From contig JACEEZ010021699.1 in the NCBI GenBank assembly GCA_016584305.1, forward strand, positions 30,001 through 94,000: a stretch of 64,000 nucleotides of DNA. Reading direction: 5' to 3'. The position numbers were made by a program, and so were the translations under genes. The notes beneath the pieces were generated by a model. The model was given only the letters and a program-made list of their open reading frames with translations, ran no database searches and was not told the origin of the DNA. The stretch comes from Chionoecetes opilio. Lineage: Eukaryota > Arthropoda > Malacostraca > Decapoda > Majidae. This document shows, piece after piece, positions 24,101-36,930 of the stretch. The stretch's first letter is position 1, and the number at the start of each line of letters is the position of its first letter.

Positions 24101-24946
24101 GTATGTTGTTTTGGCCTCTGTGAATGGATAAAGCTGCCAAAGCGATTGCACACGCATTGATCGCCAACTTATATTGTACATACTCAGCTCCCCGAGTTTT
24201 AATGAGTGACAATGGCGCGGAATAAAAAAATGCGTTTCTTAATGAAATATGTGGGCAGTTCAACATCAAACAAACATTCACGGTAACTTATCACCCTGCC
24301 AGTAACAGTTTAGTTGAGCGTGCGAACAGGAAAGTCCTGGAAGCTTTGCGCCCAGATGTTGGTGTTGCTTGGTAGTTGGGAAGATTGGTTAATTACAATC
24401 GGCGTTAATTGCAATATTTGTGAGTCGACAGGTCAAACTCCTTATTTTATTATTTTTGGTATGGACAAACGACTCCCATATGACTTGCTTAGTAGCCCTC
24501 AAAAACCTGTGTACAATGTTGATGATTATGCTAAATGTCAACTTAAAGTTTTCTCAGACTTATATTTCGATGTCAGAGATAAATTACAGGCTTCCAAAAC
24601 TGCTATGTGCTCGCAACAACACCGGCGCTCTGCACCCGTTCAAATCCGGGTTGGTGACTCTGTCATGATTCGAGTCCCGGAACGGAACTCTAAATTAGCT
24701 CCTAAATTTGTGGGTCCGCTCCTGGTAGTTAAGCAACTCCATGGAAATAAGTTTGATATTTTGGATCCGTGGTTAAATACATTAGAAGTCATTCACAGTG
24801 ATCGACTTAAACGGACCAATGCCAAGCCTGATTTATGTTTAGTAAAAACTGCTAAACTTAGCGATGCTACACGGCTTGAAACTAACAAATTTAATGCTCC
24901 TACTGACCAAGCAACTCATGCTTATAATTTACGCCCGCGTAATTGA
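21130..24946 (+). pseudogene. Gypsy pol: protease, RT, RNase H, integrase
   Basis: Domains appear in order across several frames. The protease has FAVDTDAAGN where DTGA is expected (21,271-21,282). The RT has SPLFLVPKKDGQFRPVLDFR, SLDLVSGYWQ, LRMPFGLKSAP and the catalytic AYLDDLIIC at about 22,767-22,793. RNase H has VLYTDASALGLG and a conserved YTDHAA. The integrase has an HHCC-like finger whose last part reads CVKFAVHKG, without the expected second cysteine. Its DDE acids lie at about 24,030 (VAIDLL), 24,208 (MSDNGA) and 24,315 (LVERAN). A final GPLLVVKQL...HSDRLKR segment resembles the Gypsy integrase C-terminus. Stops or shifts lie near 21,460, 21,974, 22,990, 23,495, 24,130 and 24,375. 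The product would copy and integrate the element. Confidence 0.85.
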
Positions 24947-25079
24947 TTGCTTGTTTTTTCATTGCCTTTCTTGGACCGCTCTCGTGCATGATATTTGGTA
25001 TAGGAATAAATGCATGAGTTCTGGAAGAACTTAGGTAAAGGTACTTTCTTCTAACCTCCTTCTCTTCCATTATTGATAA

Positions 25080-26285
25080 CCTCATTCATTTTAATTGCAT
25101 AAACAAGCAGAGCTTTAATCGAGCTTTTACTGTATTAGAACAAGCACTCCCTGCTTTGACTAATACAGTTAATTTGCTTGTAAGAACTAACAACAGTACT
25201 AACAAATATGGTTGACACAGCGCGTGGAAGAGGAACGGCTTCACTCTTTCTTTTTATTGATTTTTATGAATGCCTAGGAAATAGCGAAGTAGAATTGCAA
25301 GTTGACGCCATTGTTTTAAATGGTATTCAACACTATTACCCTCTCCTTGAATCAGTGCTAACGTCAGATACCGTTGTTAAACATGTTCTTTTCCAGCCAA
25401 ACATGTGTATGAAGCTCACAAAGTAAAAATAATAATAATAGTAAATACATAAATAAAGAAAATGATTCATAATGGAAGTATTTTTTTATATTGTGGGAAT
25501 GATGATTTAGATCATAATGGAATAATTTTTTATTTCCGTTTTCAATGAACGAATCTGTTATGATACTGAATCAACCAAGTACTGTGGTGTTGATTAATAA
25601 TAAATATATCCAGTATTCTACTGAACGCATGTCTGATTTGGATAGGTGCCGTACAAAATATTTGAACCTGTGTTTTTGCCCCGCATCTCTCTTTGCCTTT
25701 TTACCTATAGGTGAGGGTATTTGTGAGGTGGTGCTAACTCAGGCAAATGCTTCTCAGGCCTTATCGTTATGTTCTTACACCCACTTGATTTCACGACCAT
25801 TCTTTCACAAAAGTTTCTTCGGACATCACTATTTCTTCTTTACACAAACATTCTATGTGTCTGTAGTATGTCCCGAAGGTGCAATGTATCAGAAAGGTTC
25901 CGGTCATTTCGCAATTCTTATGACTTGCTATTTGCGCTCTGACTATTTGAATACCTTTCCTGAAAAACTGCACGAAGGATTTGTAGCTAATTTCACTGCT
26001 CGACTTTTCCCTATTGACAGCTTGAAGTATATAAATTTCTCAAGCATTAAATATGTTACTAATACCATTTCTGAGCTTACATTCTATAATTTATCAGAAT
26101 TGGAAACAGCCGTACAGGACTCTTTACCTGTCTACCTTAACCCAGCTGTTCATTTTCCTTCAGTGATTATGCCAATCATAATTATCATCATCATAGTAAT
26201 TCCACTTTGCCTTGTTGTTAGGAAGGCCCTATCTTTGTATGTTCTCCTGAAAGGCAAAATCCGACAAAATCAGGTAAATACATAA
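25080..26285 (+). pseudogene. Env-like third frame of the Gypsy element
   Basis: Between integrase and the 3' LTR lie open segments at about 25,107-25,206, 25,208-25,426 and 25,545-26,285, separated by stops and A-rich sequence. The last is 246 codons. It has several Asn-X-Ser/Thr sites (NAS, NFT, NFS, NLS), many cysteines, and a very hydrophobic stretch near residues 208-225 (an isoleucine run then PLCLVV). A short basic tail follows. This is the layout of a membrane-anchored envelope glycoprotein C-terminus. Position and topology support env-like; I do not recognise the specific family, and no signal peptide or cleavage site is clear. It is broken in this copy. Confidence 0.55.
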
Positions 26286-26354
26286 TTGTAACATGGTTAA
26301 GTACTACTTGTCTCTAGGACAGCGTGAGGACGCGCCGGGTAGATGACTGAGCGA

Positions 26355-26850
26355 TGTTGGCATTGTAGGTACATATGTAATCCCTACATTTATATTTAAG
26401 GTATGCACCTTTTCTAATCATGTCCAAGTTTAAGATTACATATATATATGACGTGTCACGCCCATGAAGACGCCAGTGCCACGTCTACAACCTTCCACAT
26501 AGAGGGCACCACCTCACGGAGAAGACCACACCTTTGTTTACGGTGAAGAGGCACGCCCTACCTCATCCCCGCTGGTAGCAGGACACCAGACGCGACGGGC
26601 AGAGCAAAATATACATTCGTGTGGTTAGGACGTGTGTGTGTGACGGGAACATTTTGTTGTGGTGAATAACTAATGTGCATTGATAAGACTATTTGAACAT
26701 TTTATTATATCGTGCTGCACAAGGCCGATATGCGTTCTGTTAATAATAATAATAATTATAAAACCACCTTGAGTATTTACTTAGCCCCGCTCGGCTCTTC
26801 CACTCTCACCAAACAGTAAGTGTATGTTAGTGATATCTATGGAGCTAACA
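26355..26850 (+). repeat. 3' LTR
   Basis: A 496-bp copy of 17,467-17,966 with the same TGTTGG start and GCTAACA end, followed by the CCAT duplication. The polypurine tract expected just upstream is weak. Confidence 0.93.
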
Positions 26851-26854
26851 CCAT

Positions 26855-28200
26855 CACCGCCCTCATAAATCGGCACCACCGAAACTTCTCAGCCACGTGC
26901 TACACCACTACTTAACCTTGCTACTCAACACAAGCCGCTCTTGCCCCGCCATCACCGCGTCACGCCACCCAAGAGGACTCCTTACACCTACTCTACTACT
27001 TCCTCCGGATTATACTTCACTCCACATCACGCCGAGACTCAGCTGGACTCGTTGTCTTCTAAAAACACGGGCCACATGGAAGCACGAGGTTTCATCTCTT
27101 GCCTCGTGTCACCTCCTCCCACTCACTCCACTCACCACCTATGTTTGTAAGCTGTAAGTACTTTCTATATACATGTTTAGTAACCAGTCGACCCATGCCT
27201 AGTCGCTGAACGAGTTCCAGGCGTAATTCCGATAATCAGCACCACAAGTGATATATATTGAATTTATTTGTAGTTGTGTTGTGCCACGCTTGCCATATTT
27301 GGGTCGCCATTTTGTCATCCCACCTTCTCCTCCAAAGCAGCTGATTGTCGGCCATCCTGTCAACCATCTTGACCGCCATCTTGCGTCGCCATTGTCACAA
27401 CTGATGGCATGTAAACAATAAAAATATTAGATAACAATAACATCCTACACGTGGACGCTAACACATCCACTCTGTCACACATATACACTCATTCACACCC
27501 ACATAATCACACTTCCTGTGTCACATCTATACAAGTTACACTTCATTGCATGCAGTGGCATTCTCCTTCGTTTATATTTTATTTTATGTGAACATTTTTA
27601 CTGGCTCTAACTGTTCTTTCAGGCTACCCTCAGCTGGCAAGCCTGTCAAGGTTTACCATTGACATTGTCTGTGCCACAACCACCCATTCGGCATGTGTCG
27701 TTGGTAGTACACCTCAGGGTTCGTGAGATAGATATTCCGTTCTTTTACATGTCTGTGTTGCATTTCACAGCCCCAGTTGCCCAGTTGCATTGTTTTTACG
27801 TGTTCCACATTGGATACAAATACATTCCACATACACACTTGGTAGTATTTTTGTTTTCATCTTCATTTATATGCTTACACAGTGATGTTTTGTTTTTTTC
27901 ATCACACAAACACAGTGCACACTGATGGTTTAGTAGCACATATTTAATAGTTTTAAATTTCCTTGATTTAATAACAATTTTTGTAGATGCATTTTGCTAG
28001 TTAAATTTTATTTCATACCTTTTGCCAATTACATTTTAGTGCATATCTTTTCCCAGTTCATTTGTTATATGTTTTCCACTGTGCAGATTTTATTTATTGT
28101 TCTTGCTTTTATCATCTATTTATTCACTGCAATATTTCATTGTGCATTTCTTTCTTTTGATGGCATATATTTGTGTAATCTGATTCTTGCACACCAGTTC
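26855..28200. other. Unassigned spacer, possibly the leader of an older LTR element
   Basis: No clear gene. It lies just upstream of a gag-like remnant in the same orientation, so part of it could be the untranslated leader of that older element. I see no LTR pair to prove this. Confidence 0.3.
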
Positions 28201-28279
28201 ACTTCCACGCCTTTACAAATTTAAGAGAAACAAGAAAAACAGGAGAAAAATAAAAACAGTAATATATAAACCTATCACT

Positions 28280-29220
28280 CTAACCATGGGAATCATACTC
28301 AACCACAAGAATCAGTCACATCTGTTCAAGAAGTACTTTCATACCCAACATTCACAGGGAATAACATACCCGTCCACATCCTTCTCTAAGACGTGGACGA
28401 TGAGATCGCCCGTCACAGTATCACCGAAGATGGCATACAAATTGCTCAATTGAAGTCCCATTGCGACTTTTCTAACTGCCTTACTGGACAGCTCCTTCAG
28501 ATTGATCCTTTTCTCCTTTTCTTACAATCATAACATATGACGAGTTTAAGTCCAGATTCACTAAGTATTTATCAGGTAGCAACAAATGAGGCATCCTTGA
28601 ACCACTACACAGGCTACTTGACACACATAAGAGAGAAAGATCTCCAAATCCCAGTCATTGAGGCTTTACGAAAGACATCCAATGTAAGGCTATAACTAAT
28701 CAGACAGCTTGAAACGTCTGAATGGGGTGACACTGATGATAAGATTAACCTTTCAGCTGTTGGCAATCTTTTCGGCTACTATACCTTCATGTTTATCTTA
28801 CATCCTTCAACATCAAAACATGCTTCAGATAATATTTTTATAATTCGCTCCAACAGATACCCTGACTGAATTTGCTTCCAACATTGAGGAAATTCAAACT
28901 TAACTTTCCCAGGGCCAGGGAAAGGCCCTGGGAAAGGGCCTTTCCCTTCCCTTCCCTTTTCATCCAACATCCCGTCTTCCATGACTGAGCTATCTCTACA
29001 CTGCACAAGCAAAATCAACATCAATCAGGAAGCCCTTTTCGTCCTCCTACCAACGCACATACATCTGAACGTCAATGGTTCCGTTCACCTTCAACACACT
29101 CACCCAATCCCAGGCCTTCTCGCTCACCTTTACCTTCTCCTCACTTATGTTACTATTGCAAAACCTGACCGTTGCTTTGAACGACAAAATGTACAACCTA
29201 ACCAGAAGTACGTCTCACGC
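28280..29220 (+). pseudogene. Gag-like remnant of an LTR retroelement
   Basis: Broken frames read as a gag-type polyprotein: PTFTGNNIPVHI, DVDDEIARHSITEDG and CDFSNCLTGQLLQIDPFL (about 28,345-28,515), then YDEFKSRFTKYLSG. Farther on, around 29,140, CYYCK followed by a frame break resembles the start of a CCHC knuckle. The order and spacing suggest capsid then nucleocapsid. I assign it only to LTR retroelements in general, from memory of similar arthropod gag sequences, with low certainty. Stops and shifts are frequent. Confidence 0.35.
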
Positions 29221-29404
29221 TTCTATCTATAATAATATAAGCGGAAGTGTGTCTGTGATAGGTTCCGCCCCCAATGGCGCAATCCCATCATATGGCACAG
29301 TTTTGGAACCAGGTCGACGAGGGGAACATTTTAAGGCCACTTTGGGGATAATCCGATCACTTTTTTTTTTTAGTAGCCTTTTGCGAGAATTGTGAAAAAA
29401 AAAG

Positions 29405-29612
29405 TGGGTTGGGAGAATTGAGGAAACCTTGATGTAGGGTGATGGGTAATGGGTGAGTGAATGGGTGGGGTGATGGGTAATGGGTGTGGGGTGATGGGTG
29501 AGTGAATGGGTGGGGGGTGATGGGTTGGGGGTGATGGGTGATGGGTGAGGGAATAGGTGGGGGGTGATGGGTAATGGGTGAGTGAATGGGTGTGTGGTGA
29601 TGGGTAAGGCGT
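29405..29612. repeat. G-rich minisatellite
   Basis: Variable 10-45 bp units built from GTGATGGGTAATGGGTGAGTGAATGGGTG. Long runs of G on the + strand give it quadruplex potential. Confidence 0.9.
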
Positions 29613-29680
29613 TAATACATACATTTCTACATCCATGATTTCAGTAAAGTTAGAAGGGGCTATCTGGAGAGTCTGTGTTT

Positions 29681-29758
29681 GGCGGGCCGAAGGCCCACCA
29701 ATAGCCCTCCGCAGGAGCTAGCCAAAAAGTCCGCCCGGAGGGCGGCTTTTCGGCTAGT
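29681..29758 (+). other. Strong hairpins with a Helitron-like 3' end
   Basis: A short GGGCC-GAA-GGCCC hairpin (29,684-29,696) is followed by a long one. CTAGCC (29,718) pairs with GGCTAG (29,752), and CCGCCC pairs with GGGCGG around a GGA loop. The second ends in CTAG followed by T, which fits the CTRR|T end and preceding hairpin of Helitrons. No Helitron 5' end or Rep/helicase was found. Confidence 0.35.
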
Positions 29759-29759
29759 C

Positions 29760-30154
29760 TTCTATATTATGCAAGTTGCTTTTTGAGAATATTACACTCG
29801 AAGTTCCAATAGGGCATCAGAATGATCAGTTCCATCATCTGAAAATAGAGTAAGCATCCACATATTGGAGGTCAGGTCTCTTGGAAATATATATTTAGGT
29901 TTTCCTGCATCAAAGTAAGGTGTCTGGTAATCAAGTGGGACATTCGTACCTCCAGTGTCTGTTCTGCTGTCTGCATACCATGTTCTCAGCCACATTATTT
30001 CATATAGGTATGAAAGACTTCAAAATCAGAAAAACACTGATCTAAACTGTCACGTGGGCATGATCTCGTCCACCCACCTGTCCACCCCAAGGCCGTCCAC
30101 CCCTCACTTAGTCTCGTCCACCTTAAGGTGGACAGTCCACCCAGGTTGAATATC
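29760..30154. other. Unassigned spacer ending in a hAT-like terminus
   Basis: No gene. The right edge contains AGGTTGAATATCACTG (about 30,142-30,158), which resembles a hAT right end, and GTCCACC units recur upstream. I could not find a matching left end. Confidence 0.35.
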
Positions 30155-30432
30155 ACTGGTCTAGTTGATTAGAGCTTGGTGCGCAATTCTGTGATTCGTC
30201 AGTTCAAAAACCCGCTCGCTCCCGGGAACTTTTCAGTGATAAAATGCGGGCGGTTACTGTCCCCCTTTAGCAAATTAATGTGTGTGTGTGGTGTGCAAGG
30301 TCCCAGCATTACCACCACATACCCTACCACATAATTGGTTACTATTAGCTTCAAGCTCTTTCCGGGAGGGTGAAACTGGTCATCGTGAGCCCGGCTAGCG
30401 TGGACAAGATGTTGACAAGATAATGACATAGT
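30155..30432 (+). mobile_element. tRNA-derived SINE, family A, copy 2
   Basis: It begins CTGGTCTAGTTGATTAGAG, matching an A box, followed by a decayed B box (AGTTCAAAAAC). The body shares blocks with 4500-4690: a TTTTCAGTGATAAAATGCGGGC-like segment, TGTGTGTGTGGTGTG, GAGGGTGAAACTGG and GTGGACAAGAT. It is more diverged than copy 1. Confidence 0.7.
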
Positions 30433-30439
30433 TATTGTG

Positions 30440-30840
30440 GACTAGTTTCAGGTCAGCATGGTCGTTTTGATATCTTCCTCTCTCCATAAATTCTCCCTCT
30501 TTCTCCCTTCCTCCCTCTCTCCCTTCCCTCCTCTTCCCTTCCCTAAGCCAAAACCCAGACCAGCCGACAAAGGTTGAGTGTATTCACTCATGATTTTCTC
30601 TGTTTGATTTGAGACTATAAACCTCCTTCTCCTCCTTCAACCCCTTCCACTTTTTCCCATTTCCGTTTCTATATCCCATCTCTTCCTAATCTACCAAATA
30701 CCTGGTTTCTTCTCTTACTTCCTACTTACTCCCTACAAATTCATCCTTCCTGCTGCTCTCCTTCACAGTCTTCATTACCCTTCACTCCATTCCTCCTTGT
30801 CCCCCCTCCGCCCCCACTACTGCCTCTACCTTTATTGATT
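30440..30840. other. Pyrimidine-rich spacer
   Basis: C/T-rich degenerate sequence, probably an eroded CT microsatellite. No gene. Confidence 0.6.
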
Positions 30841-30877
30841 AGCTGTCAATAAGCAATATGGGTCTATTTGTCAAAAC

Positions 30878-31010
<133 letters not shown>

Positions 31011-31081
31011 TGTCCCACCCTGTCCTTCCCCGCCAATCACCTCCCCATAGCCGCACCTCTCTCTGGCCAACAACAGCAGAC

Positions 31082-32140
31082 ATGGTGTCTGAATGTTGTG
31101 AGTTCGTTATTGAGAGACCCAGCGGCATCAGCGGATACAGACCTGTTTCTTGGTGTGCTGTCTGTGGCCGGACAGAGACTCAACAGACAGTTAAGCCGTG
31201 CACCAAGGAAGGCTGTACCAACGTCTGCCACGTTGGATGTCTGGGCGAGACGGTAGAGTATAGTTGCGGCAACACAGGGCAGTTACGAGCCCTGCTACGG
31301 ATCAACGACCCTGTCACACCCCTCACCCGGAACTCACAGGCAACCCCTGCCCCTCCACCCTCCACGGATCCCGCCGAGGAGGAACCCGAGAACGACCTCA
31401 ACGACCTACGGAAGGAGGAGTTGGTGCAGCTTGTCATAAATCTCCGACGGGACCTGACCTCTACAAAGAGCAACCTGAACAACTACAGGTCTGTTACAGA
31501 GGACCTCGCAGACAAGCGGCGGGTGCTGGTGGAAGCGCTGTCTATCGTAGACACTCTCCTGGCCACCCACGACAGCAAGGAAAAGCAACAGAGGTCAGTA
31601 GCGTGTACAACCAGACCTGACAGAATTGACGGTGAGGCTGTTCCCGCTGTCCCCCCCCCTCCACCCCCGGGAGGACGGTGGCAACACACCTGCCGAGAGT
31701 ATTAATCACCCTCCTCCGCCTCCCATCAACCCTCCCTCATCGCAGGCGCCAGAAGCAACTGAGGAGCGGGAGCAAACGCTGTCACGTGGTGAAAGCTCTG
31801 CTAATAGTCCCACTGCGGAGAGTGATACTAGAAGGGAACACCGCCCTCAGCAGGCCACCCAGGAAACAGACAGACAGCCCCAACAGCCAGAGAGAAGGAG
31901 GAGACCAGCAGCAAGAAGAAACAGCGCATCTGGGGGAGAAGCAGCGGCCAGGCCAAGGCAGCAGTCACGCCAGGAGGCGGTGACTCAGCCACGAGCCACA
32001 GCCCAACCCAGGCAGCAACAGAACCGGGTGTCCTCAGTGCAAACGCTCAGGCCACACTCGAGACCAATGCCCAAGGAAGACTTGTGACTATTGCCAAGGC
32101 CGTTTTCACTCCTCCCAGAACTGCAGAACCAAATTGCTGA
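31082..32140 (+). pseudogene. Jockey-like LINE ORF1 (PHD-like finger, CCHC knuckles)
   Basis: I take the start at 31,082 (MVSECCEFVIERP), since upstream codons derive from the GA tract. Near residue 22 a Cys/His cluster reads CAVCGRTE...CTKEGC...CHVGC, like a PHD/RING finger. A coiled-coil-like region follows (ELVQLVINLRRDLTSTKSNL). After a frameshift near 31,660 comes a long Pro/Gln/Arg-rich linker. In yet another frame there are two knuckles, CPQCKRSGHTRDQC and CDYCQGRFHSSQNC (about 32,030-32,120). ORF1 proteins of this kind bind the element RNA. Two frame changes make it non-functional. Confidence 0.7.
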
Positions 32141-32369
32141 TCAGAGACAGCAGGAACTAGTGCAGGCGGTGAGGCAGAGTGGCCAATATACTCTAATCAC
32201 CCTGAGAAGCGTCACTTGGCAACTTCAGCAGCCTGCCTCTCTCCAGAGATCAGCCGGGCCTGTACTGACGGCCCCACACGGGCCCCCAGTCCCCCATCCC
32301 ACCTGGCCCTTCACCTTACCTGCCCACGCCCTCCACTATGGAGCCGCGCCGCAGCACCCCTCGGCGATG

Positions 32370-35130
32370 CTACAAACCCGACAACAGTGAGGTGATAATT
32401 ATTTCGGCTCAGAGAGGGTTCCACACCAATGTTGGTGAACTCACTCACAGTGTTATTATTAAGAACTGGGCCGACATAGTGTTTGTGTGCGAAACCTTCC
32501 TGTGCAGGGATATTCGGTATGGCAAAGGAAGGATCGCTCAACTCAAGGCGGGGGTGTGGCCTTCTGTTACAAGGAAACTCTCAACGTACAGGTGGTTGAG
32601 CCCTCCGTGCCCGTGCCCAGGGACCTTGAGTTACTAGCACTAAAGATAATAGATAGTAATGGGAAAGGTATGCTATGTGTTGGGTGTTATCGCCCCCCCT
32701 CGCAGGGCAAAGTGCTACTGGACTTCCTGACAGTGAACATTGACACTATGATGACAGCTAACCAGTGCGAAAATCTAATCATCATTGGTGACCTAAACCA
32801 GAATGTAGTGCGTGACTCCTTCAACACGCTGTTAGTTGTGTACGATCTGCACAATTACGTGTCGTTCCCCACCTACAGCTCTGGGTCGTCCCTTGACCCT
32901 GTGGTGACGGATTTCCCCCCCCCCCACACTGTCCAGTGTTTTCCTCTTGACTTTGTGGGCACCTCAGACCACGTGGCTGTCCTTACAAAGATCCACTTCA
33001 AGAGGCCACGTGAGGAGATACATTCCCGCACGCTCTGGAAGTGGAAGGCTGCCAACTGGGGAGCTCTGAGGTCGCTCTGTGTAGGACGGACTGGGAGTAC
33101 GTGCTGCACGGCGACATCGACCAACAAGTGGGGCGGCTCACCGAGCTGCTCCATGCCCAACAGGTTCGCTGGGGGCCGAACTCCGTGCACAAAACCAAGG
33201 CATCTGATCAGCCTTGGTTTGGACCTGAGTGCCGCGCAGCCTCTGACGCCAAATACCGCGCCTGGCTTGCCTTCAAGAGGCACCCAACGGCCCGGAACAG
33301 ACATACGCACAGAGAGGCGGCAAAGCGAATGAGGACCACCCAGGAGTGGGCCTCTGAGCAGTGGAAAGTGAACCTAAGGGGTCAACTGAAGCGTGGTCAG
33401 GTCGGGTCTAAGCGTTGGTGGAGCCTTGTCAAGGAGCAACAGGGTGAGTCGCGGGGAAACACTGTCCCTCCCCTCGTCCGCGGGGACGGCAGCGTGGCTC
33501 AGACTGCCCGTGATAAGGCGAATCTCCTGGCCATGCACTTCAGAGAAAAGATGTGAGTCTCTGACCCTGCGAGAACGCCTCTCACAATGCCAGAAATAGT
33601 GAGTAATAAACTAGTGAGAGTGGTGACGAGTGCGGCTGAAGTGAAAGCGTTGATGTTAAATCTGGACGTGCAGAAAGCAGTGGGGCCGCATAACGTCAGT
33701 CCCCGTCTCCTCCGCCAGTGTGCCGAGGAGCTGGCGCGTCCACTTGCCACCCTTTTCAACTACTGCCTACGAACCAGCAGGTGGCCACAAGCATGGAAGA
33801 TTGGTAGTGTGGTCCCGGTACATAAGAAAAATGCAAAGACTGAGGCCAAAAACTACCGTCCCGTGTCCCTGCTGCCGGTGCTCAGTAAGGTTCTGGAAAC
33901 TATTGTGGCTTCGAGAGTCACTGAGCACCTTGAGAGGCACCACCTACTCAACACTAATCAGTTTGGATTCAGGCCGGGCAGGTCAGCTGCAAACCTGCAT
34001 CTGCTGTTATCCACGGAATGGACTGCAGCCCTGGCCCAAGGTAGGACCACTGCTGTCGTGACTCTCGACATTGAGGGGGCTTTCGACAGGGTGTGGCACG
34101 CAGCCCTCATCACAAAGCTACGCGCTGCAGGTGCGCTGCAGGCCGCTCCTTCAACTCTTCAGCGACTACCTGAGAGCGAGGCAACTAAAGGTGGTAGTTA
34201 ATGGGCAGGAGTCTGAGTTGCAGCCAATCAGAGCAGGTGTCCCTCAGGGAAGCTGCCTCGGCCCCCTGCTCTGGAATATTTATATTAATGATCTCTTGAA
34301 TTTAATCCCCAGCTCGAGGGCCTATGCCGATGATCTCACCCTGACGCAGAGCTACGGCCCAGGGGAGGAGACTGCCACTGCTGCCCAGATGAACACGACG
34401 CTGAGCCGCATCGTGGCCTGGGGCAACAGGTGGCAAGTAAAATTCGCTCCTCATAAAACACAGCTGCTCCATGTCTCCAGGTCGAGCGTAGCCCTGCGCC
34501 TTATCTGCGATGGGAAGGCGCTGGTGCCCCAGGACGAGGAGGAGGTGCTGGAGGTCACCTACGACTGCAGGCTGACCTTCAAAGCCCACATTGAGCGGCT
34601 CGCCAGAGAGTCTTCGGGGAAGCTGGCATCCCTGAAGAGGATGTCATGGCTCCTTGACAGCAAGGGGTTGGAAGTCCTCTACAAGGCGCAGGTCACCTCT
34701 TCTATGGAGTACGTGTGCCTCGGGTGGGGCGGCGCGGCCAACAAGCACCTGGCTCTCCTTGACAAGGCACAGGGTTGCGCGGTGAGGCTCATCAGGGACA
34801 GCGGTGCCGGGCAGGAACCACGACTTTACAGCCTTTAGCACCGCCCAGACGTAGCAGGCCTCACCTTGATGTAGAAAGGTGCATCAGCAGCGGGTGCCTC
34901 ACCTGCACACACTCCGGCAGCCCCTACGGCGGGCCCAGGTTACCACAAGGGCCGTTGCTCTAGCCCCCGCAGAGCTACTACAGCCCCGCTGCCGTACTTG
35001 GCACCACCAGCGTCAGTTCGTCTGCGTCTACGTCGGCTGGTGGAATGCTCTCCTTGCCTCGCAGCCACGCCTTGGCGGTACAACTGTGCAAGAGTTCAAG
35101 GAACTTGTGAACGAGTGGCTGCCGAGGTGA
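32370..35130 (+). pseudogene. Jockey-like LINE ORF2: endonuclease + RT
   Basis: The endonuclease shows IIISAQRGFHTNVGEL, FVCETFL (catalytic Glu), GVAFCYK, CVGCYRPPSQGK, IIIGDLNQN and TSDHVAVL (to about 32,990). After frame changes the RT shows FRPGRSAANL, VVTLDIEGAFDRVWH and RAGVPQGSCLGPLLWNIYIN. The catalytic YADD lies at 34,323-34,334. Later come KAQVTSSMEYVCLGWGGAA and a C-terminal tail with GWWNALLAS near 35,030. Stops or shifts lie near 32,540, 33,050, 33,556, 34,130 and 34,838. The enzyme primes reverse transcription at nicked DNA; this copy is inactive. Confidence 0.8.
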
Positions 35131-35297
35131 AGGCAAGGAGATCACAATTAACACGAGTTAGGCTTTTAGATAGGGAATACTAATTATGTCTCCTTTAGCC
35201 TGCAAATGTTACAATTATTTATGTAATGTAAATAGTAACTTACTCTGTAATGATGCTTTTTTGTAACTCTGTACAAAAAAGAAGAAAAAAAAGAAAA

Positions 35298-35488
35298 AGA
35301 GAGAGAGAGAGAGATAAGATAAGATTTTCATCCTATCTAGACACTTTGCAAGTACCAACTACAAGGTTATTGACTATACAAAGCGCCGCCACGTCAGCAC
35401 GAACTAGGCGGACTCGAACCGCTGACCGAATGCACAGGGACGCTGCACATTGCGAGCTCACGTCTCTACCAACCTTGCCACCCTGACG

Positions 35489-35554
<66 letters not shown>

Positions 35555-35555
35555 G
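35298..35555. repeat. (GA)n microsatellite hosting a SINE
   Basis: GA repeat on both sides (35,298-35,312 and 35,492-35,555) of the family B SINE, which landed inside or generated this tract. Confidence 0.9.
35313..35491 (-). mobile_element. tRNA-derived SINE, family B, copy 2
   Basis: Near-identical to 12,704-12,878, with the same B box and A box on the minus strand and two ATCTT-type tail units. Both flanks are GA repeat, so a target duplication cannot be recognised. Confidence 0.92.
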
Positions 35556-35652
35556 AGAGCGAGAGAAAATATTTAAGTAATGCGACACAAAGTTTCAAAA
35601 TTCAAATGCAAAAACCCGTGAACAAACGTATTTTATTTTATTATTTATTTTT

Positions 35653-35797
<145 letters not shown>

Positions 35798-36930
35798 TAG
35801 GCTGCCAGCCGCTGAATTTATCGAGTCTGGCCTGCACACGTTTATTACTTAGTCCTTGCAATAGCCACATGCATACATCCACGTAATCATTAACTGAACA
35901 CCTACTGTCACGCAGGACTAGAACCCTCCTGGGGAGAGACAAGGAGAGGTATTTCAGGAGTCTCGCTGAGGATGTCGAGGGTCATTTGAACGCTAATGAC
36001 CTCCGACCCGCCTACCGAGCCCTGAAATAGCTCCGTTCCATGTCTCCATCTCGGGCGAGTGCTATTCGAGCAGAAGATAGGCGCCTCGTGTCGGACATTG
36101 ATGGGCAGATGGATCGTTAGGCTGAGTACTTTGGGCAGTTGTTCACGGTGGACCCTCCAATTGAGCAGCTTCACACCACTGGATTACGAGCAGTGGATGT
36201 CGATCTATCTATTGACGAAACCGCACCCTCTCTTGACGAAGTCAGAAAGGCTGTAACAAAGTTGAGGGTAGGAAAGGCAGCTGGTGTCAGTAATATCAGT
36301 GCGGAGCTCCTGAAAGCTGGGGGTTAGGCCATGATCCGCGGGTTGCATGTTGTCCTGACTGCCGTGTGGCAATCAGGTATTATTCCTCCTGACTGGGAAA
36401 GGTCGCTGTAGTGCGGCAGTCAGAGAGGGGTACCGTGCAATAGAGTCCGCATCAAACATATTCACATTTTCATGACCTTAGGACTCTACTAAACAATATT
36501 AGGGAGGGTGTCGCCCTGACACACTTGAGCATTTTCCGTAAAATCCACTGATATGCAAATTACCTGGCGCCATCATCGGAACTTCTAATTTTTCTCAAAT
36601 CTCTGTAAGTTCTTGTCATATCTTTTGAGAAATAGGTGTCTATACCCATGTTTTCATGGTCAGGGATTAAGATGAACAGCTCAAAATAAACGTTCATTGA
36701 TTTGTTGAGGACTTATTGAACATTAAATGAAATTAAAACCGAAATACGACTGCTATCAAGTTGCCTCCATCGATTACTTACGAATAATAATCCAAGATAT
36801 ATACAAAGAGAGTAGTTTTTTCATTGCAGTCATATTAAGAAAGGCCATAATTAATGACAATTGCAACACCTCATATAAATCACTGCCTTGCATAAAATCA
36901 ATTGTGATCCAGTGGTGTACAGTTGCTTAG

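Noticed and set aside
27653..28224. Short frames of 60-90 codons suggesting host exons
   Set aside because: No domain, no splice-site pattern I can support, and T-rich low-complexity composition.
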